Positions 8,396 to 16,968 of a stretch of 64,000 bases of DNA are shown here, piece after piece; position 1 is the first letter of the stretch, and the number at the start of each line of letters is the position of its first letter. The stretch is from the NCBI GenBank assembly GCA_964235485.1, contig CAXSAZ010000006.1, forward strand, positions 1 to 64,000. Reading direction: 5' to 3'. Both the position numbers and the translations under genes were made by a program. The DNA comes from CAHJXG01 sp964235485. GTDB taxonomy: Bacteria; Pseudomonadota; Alphaproteobacteria; Acetobacterales; Acetobacteraceae. Under the pieces are notes generated by a model, which was given only the letters and a program-made list of their open reading frames with translations, had not been told where the DNA came from and ran no database searches.

Positions 8396-9024
8396 CACGC
8401 GAACCGCCGCTCGACCAGGCGCTGCATCCGCACGAACAGGAACACGATGAATCCGTAGATCACCAGCGCCGCAAGGAACGGCGGCAACGGCTCGTAGGTT
8501 TGCGCGCCGATCCGCACCGCGGCGCGGGTAATGTCCACGACGCCGAGGACGGCGACCGCCGGGCTAACCTTCACCAGCAACGTCAACTCGTTGACCAGGG
8601 CGGGCAGCGCGGCGCGGGCTACCTGGGGCAGCACGACCCGGCGGAACCGCACGCCGCGCCGCATGCCCATCGCGAGCGCCGCGTCCACCTGGTCCCGTGG
8701 CAGTGCCAGCAGCGACGCGCGCCAAATCTCGCAGTTGAACGCCGCCGTGGACAGGGTCAGCGTGGCGATGCCCGCCGGCACGGGATCGAGCGACAGCCCG
8801 ATCCGCGGCAGCGCGAAGAAGATCAGCAGCGCCAGGGTTACGGCCGGGGCGGCGCGCAGAATGCTGACCAAGAACGCCACCAATGGTGACAGCACCGGCA
8901 CCTGCGCCCAGCGGATCAGCGCTAGCCCTAATCCGACCGGCACACCGATCACCACGGCTCCCACTGAGAACAGCACGGTGAACGCCGCCCCGCGCAGCAG
9001 GGCCGCGAAGTCGGCGGCAGTCAT
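8395..9024 (-). CDS. Polar amino acid ABC transporter permease (first)
   Basis: Inner membrane subunit of 209 residues. It has the family N-terminal TM region, the EAA loop region VDAALAMGMRRGVRFRRVVLP, and a last TM ending FVRMQRLVERRFA. It lies 25 bp downstream of the binding-protein gene and overlaps the next permease gene, so the proteins are made from one transcript. Confidence 0.88.
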   Translation of the reverse strand: MTAADFAALLRGAAFTVLFSVGAVVIGVPVGLGLALIRWAQVPVLSPLVAFLVSILRAAPAVTLALLIFFALPRIGLSLDPVPAGIATLTLSTAAFNCEIWRASLLALPRDQVDAALAMGMRRGVRFRRVVLPQVARAALPALVNELTLLVKVSPAVAVLGVVDITRAAVRIGAQTYEPLPPFLAALVIYGFIVFLFVRMQRLVERRFA

Positions 9025-9049
9025 ATTGCCTCGGCAGCTTCCATGGGGC

Positions 9050-9883
9050 CTAGCTGGCCGTCCAATGCTCCGGCATGTCGAAGGTCAGGCCGAACCATTT
9101 CTGCTGCAGCGCCGCCATCTCGCCGCTCTTGCGCGCGCCCAGGAGGAAGGTGTCCAGCATGTCCCGGACCTCGGCGTTGCCCTTCTTCACGGCCCAGGCG
9201 ATGTAGATCTTCTTGGACACTGCCTGGCCCAGCTCGAAGAGCTTGGGCTTGTCCTGCACCAGGCTTTGCAGGTTGATTTGCGTATTCACCACGTAGTCCG
9301 TGCGCCCGATGGCCAGATCCTGGTAGGCCTCGGGGTAGGACACATACTGCACCACTTCCCCCATCTTGCCGCCGGTGGCCTTCAGCATCTCCTCCAGCTC
9401 CGGCAAGGCGGACAGCATGGCGCTGCCCGCCTGGACGCCGCACTTCTTGCCGGCCAGGTCCTTGATGCCGTTGATTGCGGCGTTGCCCCGCTTCTTCACG
9501 TAGTAGTCGGTGGACTCCGCGACGGGGCTGCAGAAATCGAGGAACTTCTCGCGCTCCGGCGTGATCAGCGCGGCAGTCACGGCGGCGTCGTACTTGCCGC
9601 TGCCGACGCCAGGCAGCAGGCCGGTCCAGGGGATCGTCTCCTGCCGGATCGGGAACGGCGCGGCCTTGCGCATCAGCTCCAAAAGCTCGGTGTCGTAGCC
9701 GGTTGGCTTGCCGTCCTGGATGAACTCGAACGGCTTGAAGTCGTCCTCGGTGGCAACGACCATGTATCCGCGGGCCTTGATGTCCGCGAGTGCCGCCGCC
9801 GCCCGCCCGGACAGCCCGGCGCTGCCCAGTGCCAGGGCACCGGACGCAGCCCCCTTCAGCAAGCCGCGTCGCGTGAACTCCAT
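9050..9883 (-). CDS. ABC transporter periplasmic binding protein, amino-acid type (Tat exported)
   Basis: 277 residues. The N-terminus has a twin-arginine signal (TRRGLLKG, then an Ala/Gly-rich hydrophobic stretch ending near SGRAAA). The mature part is a family 3 solute-binding domain: MVVATEDDFKPFEFIQDGKP, GYDTELLELM, PWTGLLPGVGSGKYDAAV and YVVNTQINLQSLV. The start at 9883 follows GGAGGA. It is the first gene of the importer operon. The ligand is unknown; the family takes up polar amino acids and related amines. Confidence 0.88.
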   Translation of the reverse strand: MEFTRRGLLKGAASGALALGSAGLSGRAAAALADIKARGYMVVATEDDFKPFEFIQDGKPTGYDTELLELMRKAAPFPIRQETIPWTGLLPGVGSGKYDAAVTAALITPEREKFLDFCSPVAESTDYYVKKRGNAAINGIKDLAGKKCGVQAGSAMLSALPELEEMLKATGGKMGEVVQYVSYPEAYQDLAIGRTDYVVNTQINLQSLVQDKPKLFELGQAVSKKIYIAWAVKKGNAEVRDMLDTFLLGARKSGEMAALQQKWFGLTFDMPEHWTAS

Positions 9884-9911
9884 GGGCGGGTCCTCCGTTG
9901 GGTGGGGCGAG

Positions 9912-10763
9912 TCAATCGAACGTGAAGCCGCGCACGCGCAGCCAGGGCGGGAAAGCGGCGCCCTCGCCCTGGGCGGATTGGCGCGCCTTGTCCTCGGACC
10001 AGCCGTACTGCGCAGCGGTGCCGAACCGCTCCGGCGCACGCTGCTTGGCCGGCGGGGTGGGATGGCGCGCTTCGCGCTCGGCGTCGTAGGCGCGCACGGC
10101 GTCGGGCATCGCCGCGTCATCGTAGCGGTCCCGATGCAGGGTGACGGCAGGCGGCAAGCGCAGGCTGACGTATCCGGCGTCCGCCGGCCAGCCCAGGCAC
10201 AGCCCGGCCATGGGGAACACGCCGTCCGGCAGGTTCAGCACCTCGCCCACCAGCGGCGCCTGGTTGCGCAGCACGCTGATCGGGCAGCAGCCCAGCCCGG
10301 CGCTTTCCGCCGACAGGATGCAGGTCTGCAAAGCCAGCGCGGCATCGACGGCGGCGTTGAAGAAGCCTTCCAGCCCGGTGTTCGGCGCCGGGTGGCCGCG
10401 CAACTCGCCCAGGCGCTGCAGGCGGCGGGTGTCGCCCAGGAAGACCAGGAACACCGGGGCGGCGCCGATCCAAGGCATGGTGGGAAACGGCGCGGCCAGG
10501 GCAGCGCGCTTTTGCGTGTCCTGCACCTGCAGAATGCCTGCCTGCTGGTAGTCCGACTTGGAGGAGGCCGACAGCGCGGCCAGGCACAGCAAGTCCACCA
10601 GCGCCTGCGGCACCGGCTGGTCCGTGTAGCGCCGGTGCGTCCGCCGGGCCAGCACGGCGGCCACGAATGGCAGGTCCGGCATGGGAAGCACGGGGGCAGC
10701 GGCGCCGAAGCGATCTTGCAGAGCAGAGCTTGATGCCATGGCCGTGAGGTCAGCAAGGATCAT
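9912..10763 (-). CDS. Nitroreductase-family flavoprotein
   Basis: FMN-dependent oxidoreductase of about 283 residues. Near the N-terminus RRTHRRYTDQPVP carries the Arg residues that hold FMN phosphate, followed by SASSKSDYQ. Later AGLGCCPISVLRNQ and FPMAGLCLGWPAD match the second FMN-binding part. The first start in the frame that looks sensible is 10763; an ATG at 10739 is equally possible since neither has a clear ribosome-binding site. It is a separate transcription unit just upstream of the importer. The substrate is unknown. Confidence 0.8.
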   Translation of the reverse strand: MILADLTAMASSSALQDRFGAAAPVLPMPDLPFVAAVLARRTHRRYTDQPVPQALVDLLCLAALSASSKSDYQQAGILQVQDTQKRAALAAPFPTMPWIGAAPVFLVFLGDTRRLQRLGELRGHPAPNTGLEGFFNAAVDAALALQTCILSAESAGLGCCPISVLRNQAPLVGEVLNLPDGVFPMAGLCLGWPADAGYVSLRLPPAVTLHRDRYDDAAMPDAVRAYDAEREARHPTPPAKQRAPERFGTAAQYGWSEDKARQSAQGEGAAFPPWLRVRGFTFD

Positions 10764-10842
10764 GCCATGAGCGGCGCACCCAGCTTCGACCGTCAGTATG
10801 CTGACGGCTGCCCCGGAACTGGGCAGCGCCGCCCGGTGATGC

Positions 10843-11937
10843 CTAGGGCTTGGCCAACCCGACCGACCGGCGCAGCCAGGCCCAAGCCACCCGCAGCAGC
10901 AGGCGTCCGCCCGACAGCGCCGCCGGCCCGGCCGCGGCCCCACCGGCCAGCCGCGCCGCCAGATTGCGCGCGAACATCGCGGCGACCTCGCCGGCCAGCA
11001 GGTCCACCACCCGGCCCCGCGCCAGTTGGGCCAGCGCGCCGCGCAGGCCGTATTCGACCGCGACCAGCAGCACGCAGCCCGCGTCTCCGTCGGGCACCAC
11101 TTGGAACCGCGCCGCCGCGTTGAGCCGGGTGCCGCTGGCCTGGTCCTGCCCGGTTCCCTGCACGGTGCCGTTGCGCGCCGCCTCGTCATAGGCAATCGCC
11201 GCGGTCCCGCCGAAGCGGGCACGGACCGGGCCGATCGCCACCACCATGGCGCCTCCGATGCTGTCGGGCGTTGCCACGTCGAGCTGCGCGCCCGGCACGC
11301 AGGCGGCGATCAGGGCCGGGTCGTGCAGCGCCGCCCAAACCCGCTCGGCCGGCTGCGCGAAGCGGAGCCGCTGATTCAGCCCCTCCGTCGCCGGCGCGGC
11401 CGGGGCGGCATCCGGGTCCTGCAAGGGGCCGAAGCGCGCGGCGGGCACCGGGATGAGAGCGGGACGGGCGATGTCCAGCCGCTCGTCCAGCACGCGGCGG
11501 ATCGCGCGCACGATGCCGGCATAGCCGGTGCAGCGGCATAAATTGCCCGCAAGCTCCAGCCGGATCGCCTCGTCGTCGGCGTCCGGCAGGCGGTGCACGA
11601 TGTCGCGCGCCGTGACCAGCATCCCCGGCGTGCAGTAGCCGCATTGCAGGGCGTGTTCGGCGGTAAAGGCGTCACGCAGGCGGGCGGTGACGGCGTCCTC
11701 CGCCAACCCTTCAACCGTCTGCACCTCCATGCCGTCGCACCCGGCGGCAAAGTGGATGCAGGCGCGCGCCGGCGCGCCGTCGATCAGCACGGTGCAGGCG
11801 CCGCACACGCCGTGCTCGCAGCCCGTGTGCGTGCCGGTCAGCAGCAGGTGGTCGCGCAGGAAATCCGCCAGGTGGGTTCGCGGCTCCACCTCCGCCGCCA
11901 CCGGCCGTCCGTTGACCTGGAGTGAAACGGGCGTCAT
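10843..11937 (-). CDS. Molybdenum hydroxylase [2Fe-2S] subunit fused to a CoxG (SRPBCC) domain
   Basis: 364 residues in two parts. Residues 1-160 are the CoxS/XdhA-type small subunit: cysteines C40, C45, C48 and C60 form the plant-ferredoxin cluster, and C99, C102, C134 and C136 the second cluster (CGYC, CRC). Residues 190-340 are a CoxG-like SRPBCC domain (FAQPAERVWAALHDP, IAACVPG, A-x-VEYGLRGALAQLARG) with a hydrophobic tail. CoxG is usually a separate gene that helps mature or anchor CO-dehydrogenase-type enzymes. The ATG overlaps the CoxM stop. Last gene of the operon. Confidence 0.88.
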   Translation of the reverse strand: MTPVSLQVNGRPVAAEVEPRTHLADFLRDHLLLTGTHTGCEHGVCGACTVLIDGAPARACIHFAAGCDGMEVQTVEGLAEDAVTARLRDAFTAEHALQCGYCTPGMLVTARDIVHRLPDADDEAIRLELAGNLCRCTGYAGIVRAIRRVLDERLDIARPALIPVPAARFGPLQDPDAAPAAPATEGLNQRLRFAQPAERVWAALHDPALIAACVPGAQLDVATPDSIGGAMVVAIGPVRARFGGTAAIAYDEAARNGTVQGTGQDQASGTRLNAAARFQVVPDGDAGCVLLVAVEYGLRGALAQLARGRVVDLLAGEVAAMFARNLAARLAGGAAAGPAALSGGRLLLRVAWAWLRRSVGLAKP

Positions 11938-12689
11938 GCGCCGGCCATCGCCATGGCGCGACGCATGGCGGTGATCTGCAAATGCCGGTCCACGGGACCC
12001 AAGAAACCGAGCGCCGCTTCCGCGTCCTCCGGCCCGGCCAGCACCGCCGGCGGGCCGCCCAGGGCGCCGATCACGATGCGCGCTTCCCCGTCCAGCAGGC
12101 AGGCAGCCATGGCGTGCGCGAACTCCCCGGGCTTGCGGCACAATTTGCTGTAGCCCCAGCGCGCGCCCGACCCGGGCCGCGGGATGCGGACGGCGCGCAC
12201 CACCTCGCCCGGCCGCAGCACCGTGCGGAACGGCCCGGTCACGAAGCGGTCCAGCGCCACCGCGCGCTCGGTCGTCAACACGACGGCCCGCAGGGCAGTC
12301 AGCGTGACCAGCCAATCCGCCGCCGGGTCGGCATGGCACAGGCTGCCGCCCATCGTGCCCCGGGTGCGGACGGCGCGGTAGGCGATGCTCTCGGCGACCC
12401 GCGCCAGGACCGGCTGGCCGGCGATACAGATGTCCGGGGTCCGCCCGTCCGCGACGGCGGCATGGGTGGTCGCGGCGCCCAGGGTCAGGGCGTCCGCCGC
12501 GTCCTCCGCCCCGTGCAGTTCCGGAAGCCCCGCCAGCGGCACCACGGCGCCGGGCCGGGCGGCGCGCAGGTTCAGCATCGGCCCCAGCGACTGCCCGCCG
12601 CCCATGGCGCAGGCGCCCTCCGCCCCCAGCAGCCGCACGGCGTCGGGCAGCCCGGCGGGACGCGCCCAACCGAACGCCGCCGCCTTCAC
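11934..12689 (-). CDS. Molybdenum hydroxylase FAD-binding subunit (CoxM-like)
   Basis: 251 residues. The FAD-binding motifs are AMGGGQSLGPMLNLR near residue 28 and TRGTMGGSLCHADPAAD near residue 109, followed by the C-terminal CO-dehydrogenase flavoprotein domain (GYSKLCRKPGEFAHAMAA). The subunit passes electrons from the Fe-S clusters to the final acceptor. The GTG start overlaps the CoxL stop (GTGA), and its own stop overlaps the next start, showing tight translational coupling. Confidence 0.9.
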   Translation of the reverse strand: MKAAAFGWARPAGLPDAVRLLGAEGACAMGGGQSLGPMLNLRAARPGAVVPLAGLPELHGAEDAADALTLGAATTHAAVADGRTPDICIAGQPVLARVAESIAYRAVRTRGTMGGSLCHADPAADWLVTLTALRAVVLTTERAVALDRFVTGPFRTVLRPGEVVRAVRIPRPGSGARWGYSKLCRKPGEFAHAMAACLLDGEARIVIGALGGPPAVLAGPEDAEAALGFLGPVDRHLQITAMRRAMAMAGA

Positions 12690-15037
12690 CCGGCCCCCAG
12701 CACGGCCGCCACCACGCGCTGCGCGGTGATCGGCAGCCGGTCGATGCGGACGCCCAAGGGGCGCAACGCGTCGTTCACCGCATTGGCGATGGCGGCCGGA
12801 GGGCCGATGGCGCCGCCCTCGCCGATGCCCTTCTGGCCGAAGCGGGTGTAGGGCGAGGGCGTCTGCATGTGCTCGATCCGCAGCGCCGGCACCTCGGAGG
12901 CGCCGGGCAGCGAGTAGTCGGAAAGCGTCGCGGCGCCGGGCTGGCCGGCGGCGTCGAACGCCATTTCCTCCAGCAGCGCGGTGCCGATGCCCTGGGCGAC
13001 GCCGCCGGCGACCTGGCCATCGACGATCATCGGGTTCACCAGCACGCCGCCGTCCTCGCAGATGGCGTAATCGAGGATGCGGACCTGGCCGGACTCGGTG
13101 TCCACGCTGACGGTGCAGGCATGGGCGGCGTAGCTGAAGGTGCCGCTGTCGCGCAGGGCCTTGTAGCCGGCCGTCAACTCCAGCCCGCCGGGATCGGCGT
13201 CGTCCGGCAGGTCCTGCGGGCAGCGGTACCAGGTGCGCGCGACCTCCTGGATGGTGACGCTGCCGCCGGGACCGCGCACCTCCCCGCCCGCGACGGTGAC
13301 GCTGGCAGGATCGACTTGCAGCAGGTGCGCGCCGATCCGGGCGATGCGCTCCGCCAGCGCAGTGCAGGCGGCGGCCACCGCGCCGCCGGCCACCACCATG
13401 CAGCGCGACCCCCAGGTGCCGGTCGAGTACGGCGTGAGCGCGGTGTCGCCGTGCACCACCCGCATCCGGGCGACGGGGATGCCCAGCACCTCATGCGCGA
13501 CCTGCGCCAAGGTGGTTTCCAGCCCCTGGCCGTGCGACTGCACGCCCACCCGCAGCTCCAGCCCGCCATCGGGGGTGACGCGCGCCGCCGCCTGCTCCCA
13601 GCCCGGCACCATCGGGATGCCCCAGCCGGCATAGACGGACGTGCCGTGCGCCCCCTGCTCGCAGAAGATCGCCAGGCCCACGCCGGTCCGCACGGGTCCG
13701 GCCTCCACCGTCTGCCGGGCGCGCACGGCAGGCAGGCCGATGGCGGCGGCGGCGCGGCGCAGCGCCTCCGGGTAGTCGCCGCTGTCGAAGTGCTTGGCCG
13801 TGATGTTGTTGAACGGCATGGCCTCCGGCGGCACCAGGTTGCGCAGCCGCACCGTGTCCGGCTCCAGCCCGGCCTCGTGCGCGATGGCGTCCATCAGGGT
13901 TTCCATGGCGTAGGCGACACCCGACCGCGCGACGCCGCGATACGGCAGGATCGGCGGCTTGTTGGTCGCCACCGACCAGGTGGTGCAGCGGAACGCCGCG
14001 AAGTCGTAGGGGCCGGGCAGGATGCTGGCGATCTGCGCCGCTTCCAGGCAAGCGGAGAACGGGTAGATCGAGTACGCGCCGGCATCCACCGTGGCTTCGC
14101 AATCGAGCGCCAGCAGCCGCCCGGTGTGGTCGGCGTAGGCGGTCAGCTCGTAATGGTGCTCCCGGCAGTTGGCGTTGCCGGTCAGGCCCTCCCGCCGGTC
14201 CTCGATCCAGCGGACGGGATGGCCGAGGCGCCGGGCCAGGAAGCCGGCGACCACCTCCTCCGGCAACAGGATGCCCTTGTAGCCGAAGCCGCCGCCCACG
14301 TCGGGCGCCACGACGCGCACCGCCTCCTCATGCAGGCCGAGGCACCCGGCCAGACCGGTGCGGACGATGTGCGGCATCTGCGTGCTGCTGTGCAGGACAA
14401 GCTGGCCCATGCGCCGGTCCCAGTGCGCGACCAAGCCGCGGCCCTCGATGGGCGCCATGTGCTGCCGGGCGGTGCGCAGCGTGCGGCGGACGGTGATGGG
14501 GGCGGCGTCGCGGGCCGAGGCCGGGCCGAGGTCCACGCGGGTTTCCAGGAACACGTTGTCGCCCCAGTGCGGGTGGAGTTGCGGGGCGGCCGGCTCGCGC
14601 CCGGCCAGCATGTCGGACACCGCGGGCAATTCTTCCAAGTCCAGCACGACCTGCTCGGCCAGGTCCTCCGCCGCGGCGCGGGTCGGGGCGACGCAAACGG
14701 CGATGGCCTCGCCGACATGGCGCACCCGGTCGGTTGCGAGCGCGTATTGCGCCGAGGGCTTGAAGCCCGGCAGGGCGGAGTTGGCGACGATTGCTCCCAC
14801 GCCGGTCAGGTCGGCGGCGGTGAAAACCTGGTCCTCCACGCCGGCCGGCTTGTGGATGCCGCGGATGTGCGCGTGGGCCAGCGGGCTGCGCACGAAGGCG
14901 AGGTTCTGCATGCCCGGCAGGCGCAGGTCGGCGATGAACTCGCCCTGGCCGCGCAGGTGGCGGTCGTCCTCTACACGGAGGACGGAGGCGCCGATGCCTT
15001 CTGGGATGGTGTCTGCCGCCGGGTGGGGGTGATCCAT
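12686..15037 (-). CDS. Molybdenum hydroxylase large subunit (CoxL/XdhB-like)
   Basis: 783-residue molybdopterin-binding subunit of the xanthine dehydrogenase/CO dehydrogenase family. Visible blocks: PDVGGGFGYKG, LPYRGVARSGVAYAMETLMD near residue 370, and a C-terminal QKGIGEGGAIGPP with the conserved catalytic Glu. The active-site loop does not read AYRCSFR, the form I CO dehydrogenase mark, so CO is unlikely to be the substrate. The usual YRGAGR reads YRGVAR here. The substrate is probably an N-heterocycle or aldehyde. First gene of a three-gene operon. Confidence 0.88.
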   Translation of the reverse strand: MDHPHPAADTIPEGIGASVLRVEDDRHLRGQGEFIADLRLPGMQNLAFVRSPLAHAHIRGIHKPAGVEDQVFTAADLTGVGAIVANSALPGFKPSAQYALATDRVRHVGEAIAVCVAPTRAAAEDLAEQVVLDLEELPAVSDMLAGREPAAPQLHPHWGDNVFLETRVDLGPASARDAAPITVRRTLRTARQHMAPIEGRGLVAHWDRRMGQLVLHSSTQMPHIVRTGLAGCLGLHEEAVRVVAPDVGGGFGYKGILLPEEVVAGFLARRLGHPVRWIEDRREGLTGNANCREHHYELTAYADHTGRLLALDCEATVDAGAYSIYPFSACLEAAQIASILPGPYDFAAFRCTTWSVATNKPPILPYRGVARSGVAYAMETLMDAIAHEAGLEPDTVRLRNLVPPEAMPFNNITAKHFDSGDYPEALRRAAAAIGLPAVRARQTVEAGPVRTGVGLAIFCEQGAHGTSVYAGWGIPMVPGWEQAAARVTPDGGLELRVGVQSHGQGLETTLAQVAHEVLGIPVARMRVVHGDTALTPYSTGTWGSRCMVVAGGAVAAACTALAERIARIGAHLLQVDPASVTVAGGEVRGPGGSVTIQEVARTWYRCPQDLPDDADPGGLELTAGYKALRDSGTFSYAAHACTVSVDTESGQVRILDYAICEDGGVLVNPMIVDGQVAGGVAQGIGTALLEEMAFDAAGQPGAATLSDYSLPGASEVPALRIEHMQTPSPYTRFGQKGIGEGGAIGPPAAIANAVNDALRPLGVRIDRLPITAQRVVAAVLGAG

Positions 15038-15039
15038 GC

Positions 15040-15267
15040 TTAATTTATAAGCATGCTGACGATCTTGGCTGCAAGCGGTCTGGCGAAGAAGCCTGCTTCG
15101 AGTTTTCTGTAATTGTTGAGCTGACCTTGGATCATAACGGCGCTTTTAGCCGGTTTGCGCCCATCGCAGGCCTGCGAAATGTCCGCGCCCAAACTCAGAA
15201 GCAGACGCTCGTTTATACGTGAGGCCCCTTCATCTGCTGAGTCGAGAATACAGTTTTGTCTTACCAA
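15040..15267 (-). CDS. Small hypothetical protein or gene fragment
   Basis: 75-residue frame with a TTG start, ending in RPLAAKIVSMLIN. I do not recognise it. It lies in the AT-richer segment with darG and may be the tail of a lost accessory gene. No ribosome-binding site is apparent. The 97 bp between it and darG hold nothing I can name. Confidence 0.25.
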   Translation of the reverse strand: MVRQNCILDSADEGASRINERLLLSLGADISQACDGRKPAKSAVMIQGQLNNYRKLEAGFFARPLAAKIVSMLIN

Positions 15268-15364
15268 ACAGCGTCGGCAGCACGGCCGGGGTCAGCCCGC
15301 CTATGACGGTCGCCAAAGGGTCTAGACGCAACCGTTCATCAAACATCAAGTTCCAAGTATGCTT

Positions 15365-16405
15365 CTAAGTGTGCGCCTTAAACCAACCCTGAGCGCTGAG
15401 GTGATTGAAGGCGGCATGAATATGCTGCTCCCTCATGAGCTTCGCCTTGCGCTTGTTCCATATTCGTACGCCCTCGATCACCTCGCCCGGCTCGCGCACC
15501 GCACTCTCCTCGGTGGCGAGCCAATGCACGGTCGAAAGCAGTTCCAGACCATAGGGCGTTTCGAAGCCCTCTATCAGGTTGGCCACCTTGTCGAGGCGCT
15601 CGCGCGCCGTTGCATCCGTTTTGAGAAACTGGTCCGCTTCGTCACTCGCGCCATCGAGCAGGTAAATCTCTGCGTCTTTGCTGCGATCACCATAACCGCG
15701 AATAAAATGACCCTCGATCCGCTGGAGCACATGGTTCAGCTCTTCCGCATACGGCCCATAGTGGTGTTTTTTGAACGCAAGCCGCAAATCCTCTCCTGCC
15801 TGCTGTAAAAAGTAGCTCAGCTTCTGCACTTCGAGCAGGCTGTGCCGATAGCCTGCGGCACCGTATAGCCCCAATAGCCTAAGCACTAGCGCCCGGCCCC
15901 GCGTCATACTCGGTTTCTTGGTCGCGACCCGCATCTCATCAAACCTTGGTGTGCCGGAGGGCGCGAACAACTGCACCTCGACGCCCTTGATGTCGCCAAG
16001 CTTCTCGCAAATGAGTGGCTCGACTTCATTCCAATCCAGTCCGCCATTGCCGCATCCAAGCGGTGGCACTGCAACCGACTTGATGTCGCGCTCGACAAGC
16101 ACCCGTCGCAAGTCGTTTAGACCTTTGGCAACATCGATAAGTTTTGAGTGCGTCTTCCAGTGGTCCTTAGTAGGGAAATTTATAATGTAGCGTGGAAAAA
16201 TCATGCTGCCGGTGTCGAATACAAACATCTCGCCAAGTCTGACTTCGCCGGCCTCGCAAGCCCGGCGGTACGCCTCGTAGTTTGCCGGAAACGCTTGCTT
16301 GAACTGTAAAGCGATACCCTTGCCCATAACGCCGACGCAATTCACCGTGTTGATGATTGCCTCAGTCTCCGCTTTAAGAAGGTCTCCTTCTGTGAACTTC
16401 AGCAT
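15365..16405 (-). CDS. darG: DarG-like macrodomain antitoxin (ADP-ribosyl-DNA glycohydrolase)
   Basis: 346 residues. The N-terminal macrodomain (about 1-150) shows FTEGDLLKAETEAIINTVNC, GVMGKGIALQFK and SVAVPPLGCGNGGLDW, the ADP-ribose-binding loops of DarG. The C-terminal part (about 170-346; HYGPYAEELNHVLQRIEG, SVHWLATEE-like helices) is the domain that neutralises DarT. DarG removes the ADP-ribose that DarT puts on thymidine in single-stranded DNA. It starts 6 bp after the darT stop and is preceded by GAGGAAAA. The frame is intact, while its toxin partner is interrupted. Confidence 0.9.
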   Translation of the reverse strand: MLKFTEGDLLKAETEAIINTVNCVGVMGKGIALQFKQAFPANYEAYRRACEAGEVRLGEMFVFDTGSMIFPRYIINFPTKDHWKTHSKLIDVAKGLNDLRRVLVERDIKSVAVPPLGCGNGGLDWNEVEPLICEKLGDIKGVEVQLFAPSGTPRFDEMRVATKKPSMTRGRALVLRLLGLYGAAGYRHSLLEVQKLSYFLQQAGEDLRLAFKKHHYGPYAEELNHVLQRIEGHFIRGYGDRSKDAEIYLLDGASDEADQFLKTDATARERLDKVANLIEGFETPYGLELLSTVHWLATEESAVREPGEVIEGVRIWNKRKAKLMREQHIHAAFNHLSAQGWFKAHT

Positions 16406-16968
16406 TTTTCCTCAATAATACCAGTCAGGCTTTACTATAACAAGTGGCTGGTGCGCGCACGCTGCAATGATGTCGCGGACCTGTATTGCGCGCACCGTCG
16501 AGCGCACGATGACATGCGAGATCAAGGTCCACGGGCACTGATTCCATATCAGGAACTCGGCTTGCTTGCGCCGCTTCCGGTCGCCATCCTCAGCCGTGTC
16601 ATACCAATAGGTGGCGCCGATCATGTTCCAGTCAATTTGGCCGAGCTGCGCGAGGTCGTCATAGAAGCTGGTATAAGCCATGATGCCATGGCCGTCCGTG
16701 AAAGCGAAGCCGAGCCCCAATTGCGCTACGCGCTGCGCAGTCGATACAAGATGGACGATGTTCTCCTGCCCTCCCGCGCAACGGACGCTTCCCCTGTTGA
16801 TGGTATATAGCATGGGACTTTTGCGCGTGAAGTAGAACGGTACATAATCGTGGACCGAACCGCCGGGACCGCAGCGAACAAGCTTTGCGGCGCGTTGCTG
16901 CTGGATCGAGCTGTACGCGATATTCGCATGTCCCAGGCCGGCTGCCTGTAAGGCAGCAGTTGACATTA

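Noticed and set aside
12869..15043. 724-codon open frame on the + strand opposite the CoxL gene
   Set aside because: Its sequence is a Gly/Arg/Ala/His-rich mirror of high-GC codons, with no domain. The minus strand encodes a full molybdenum hydroxylase subunit.
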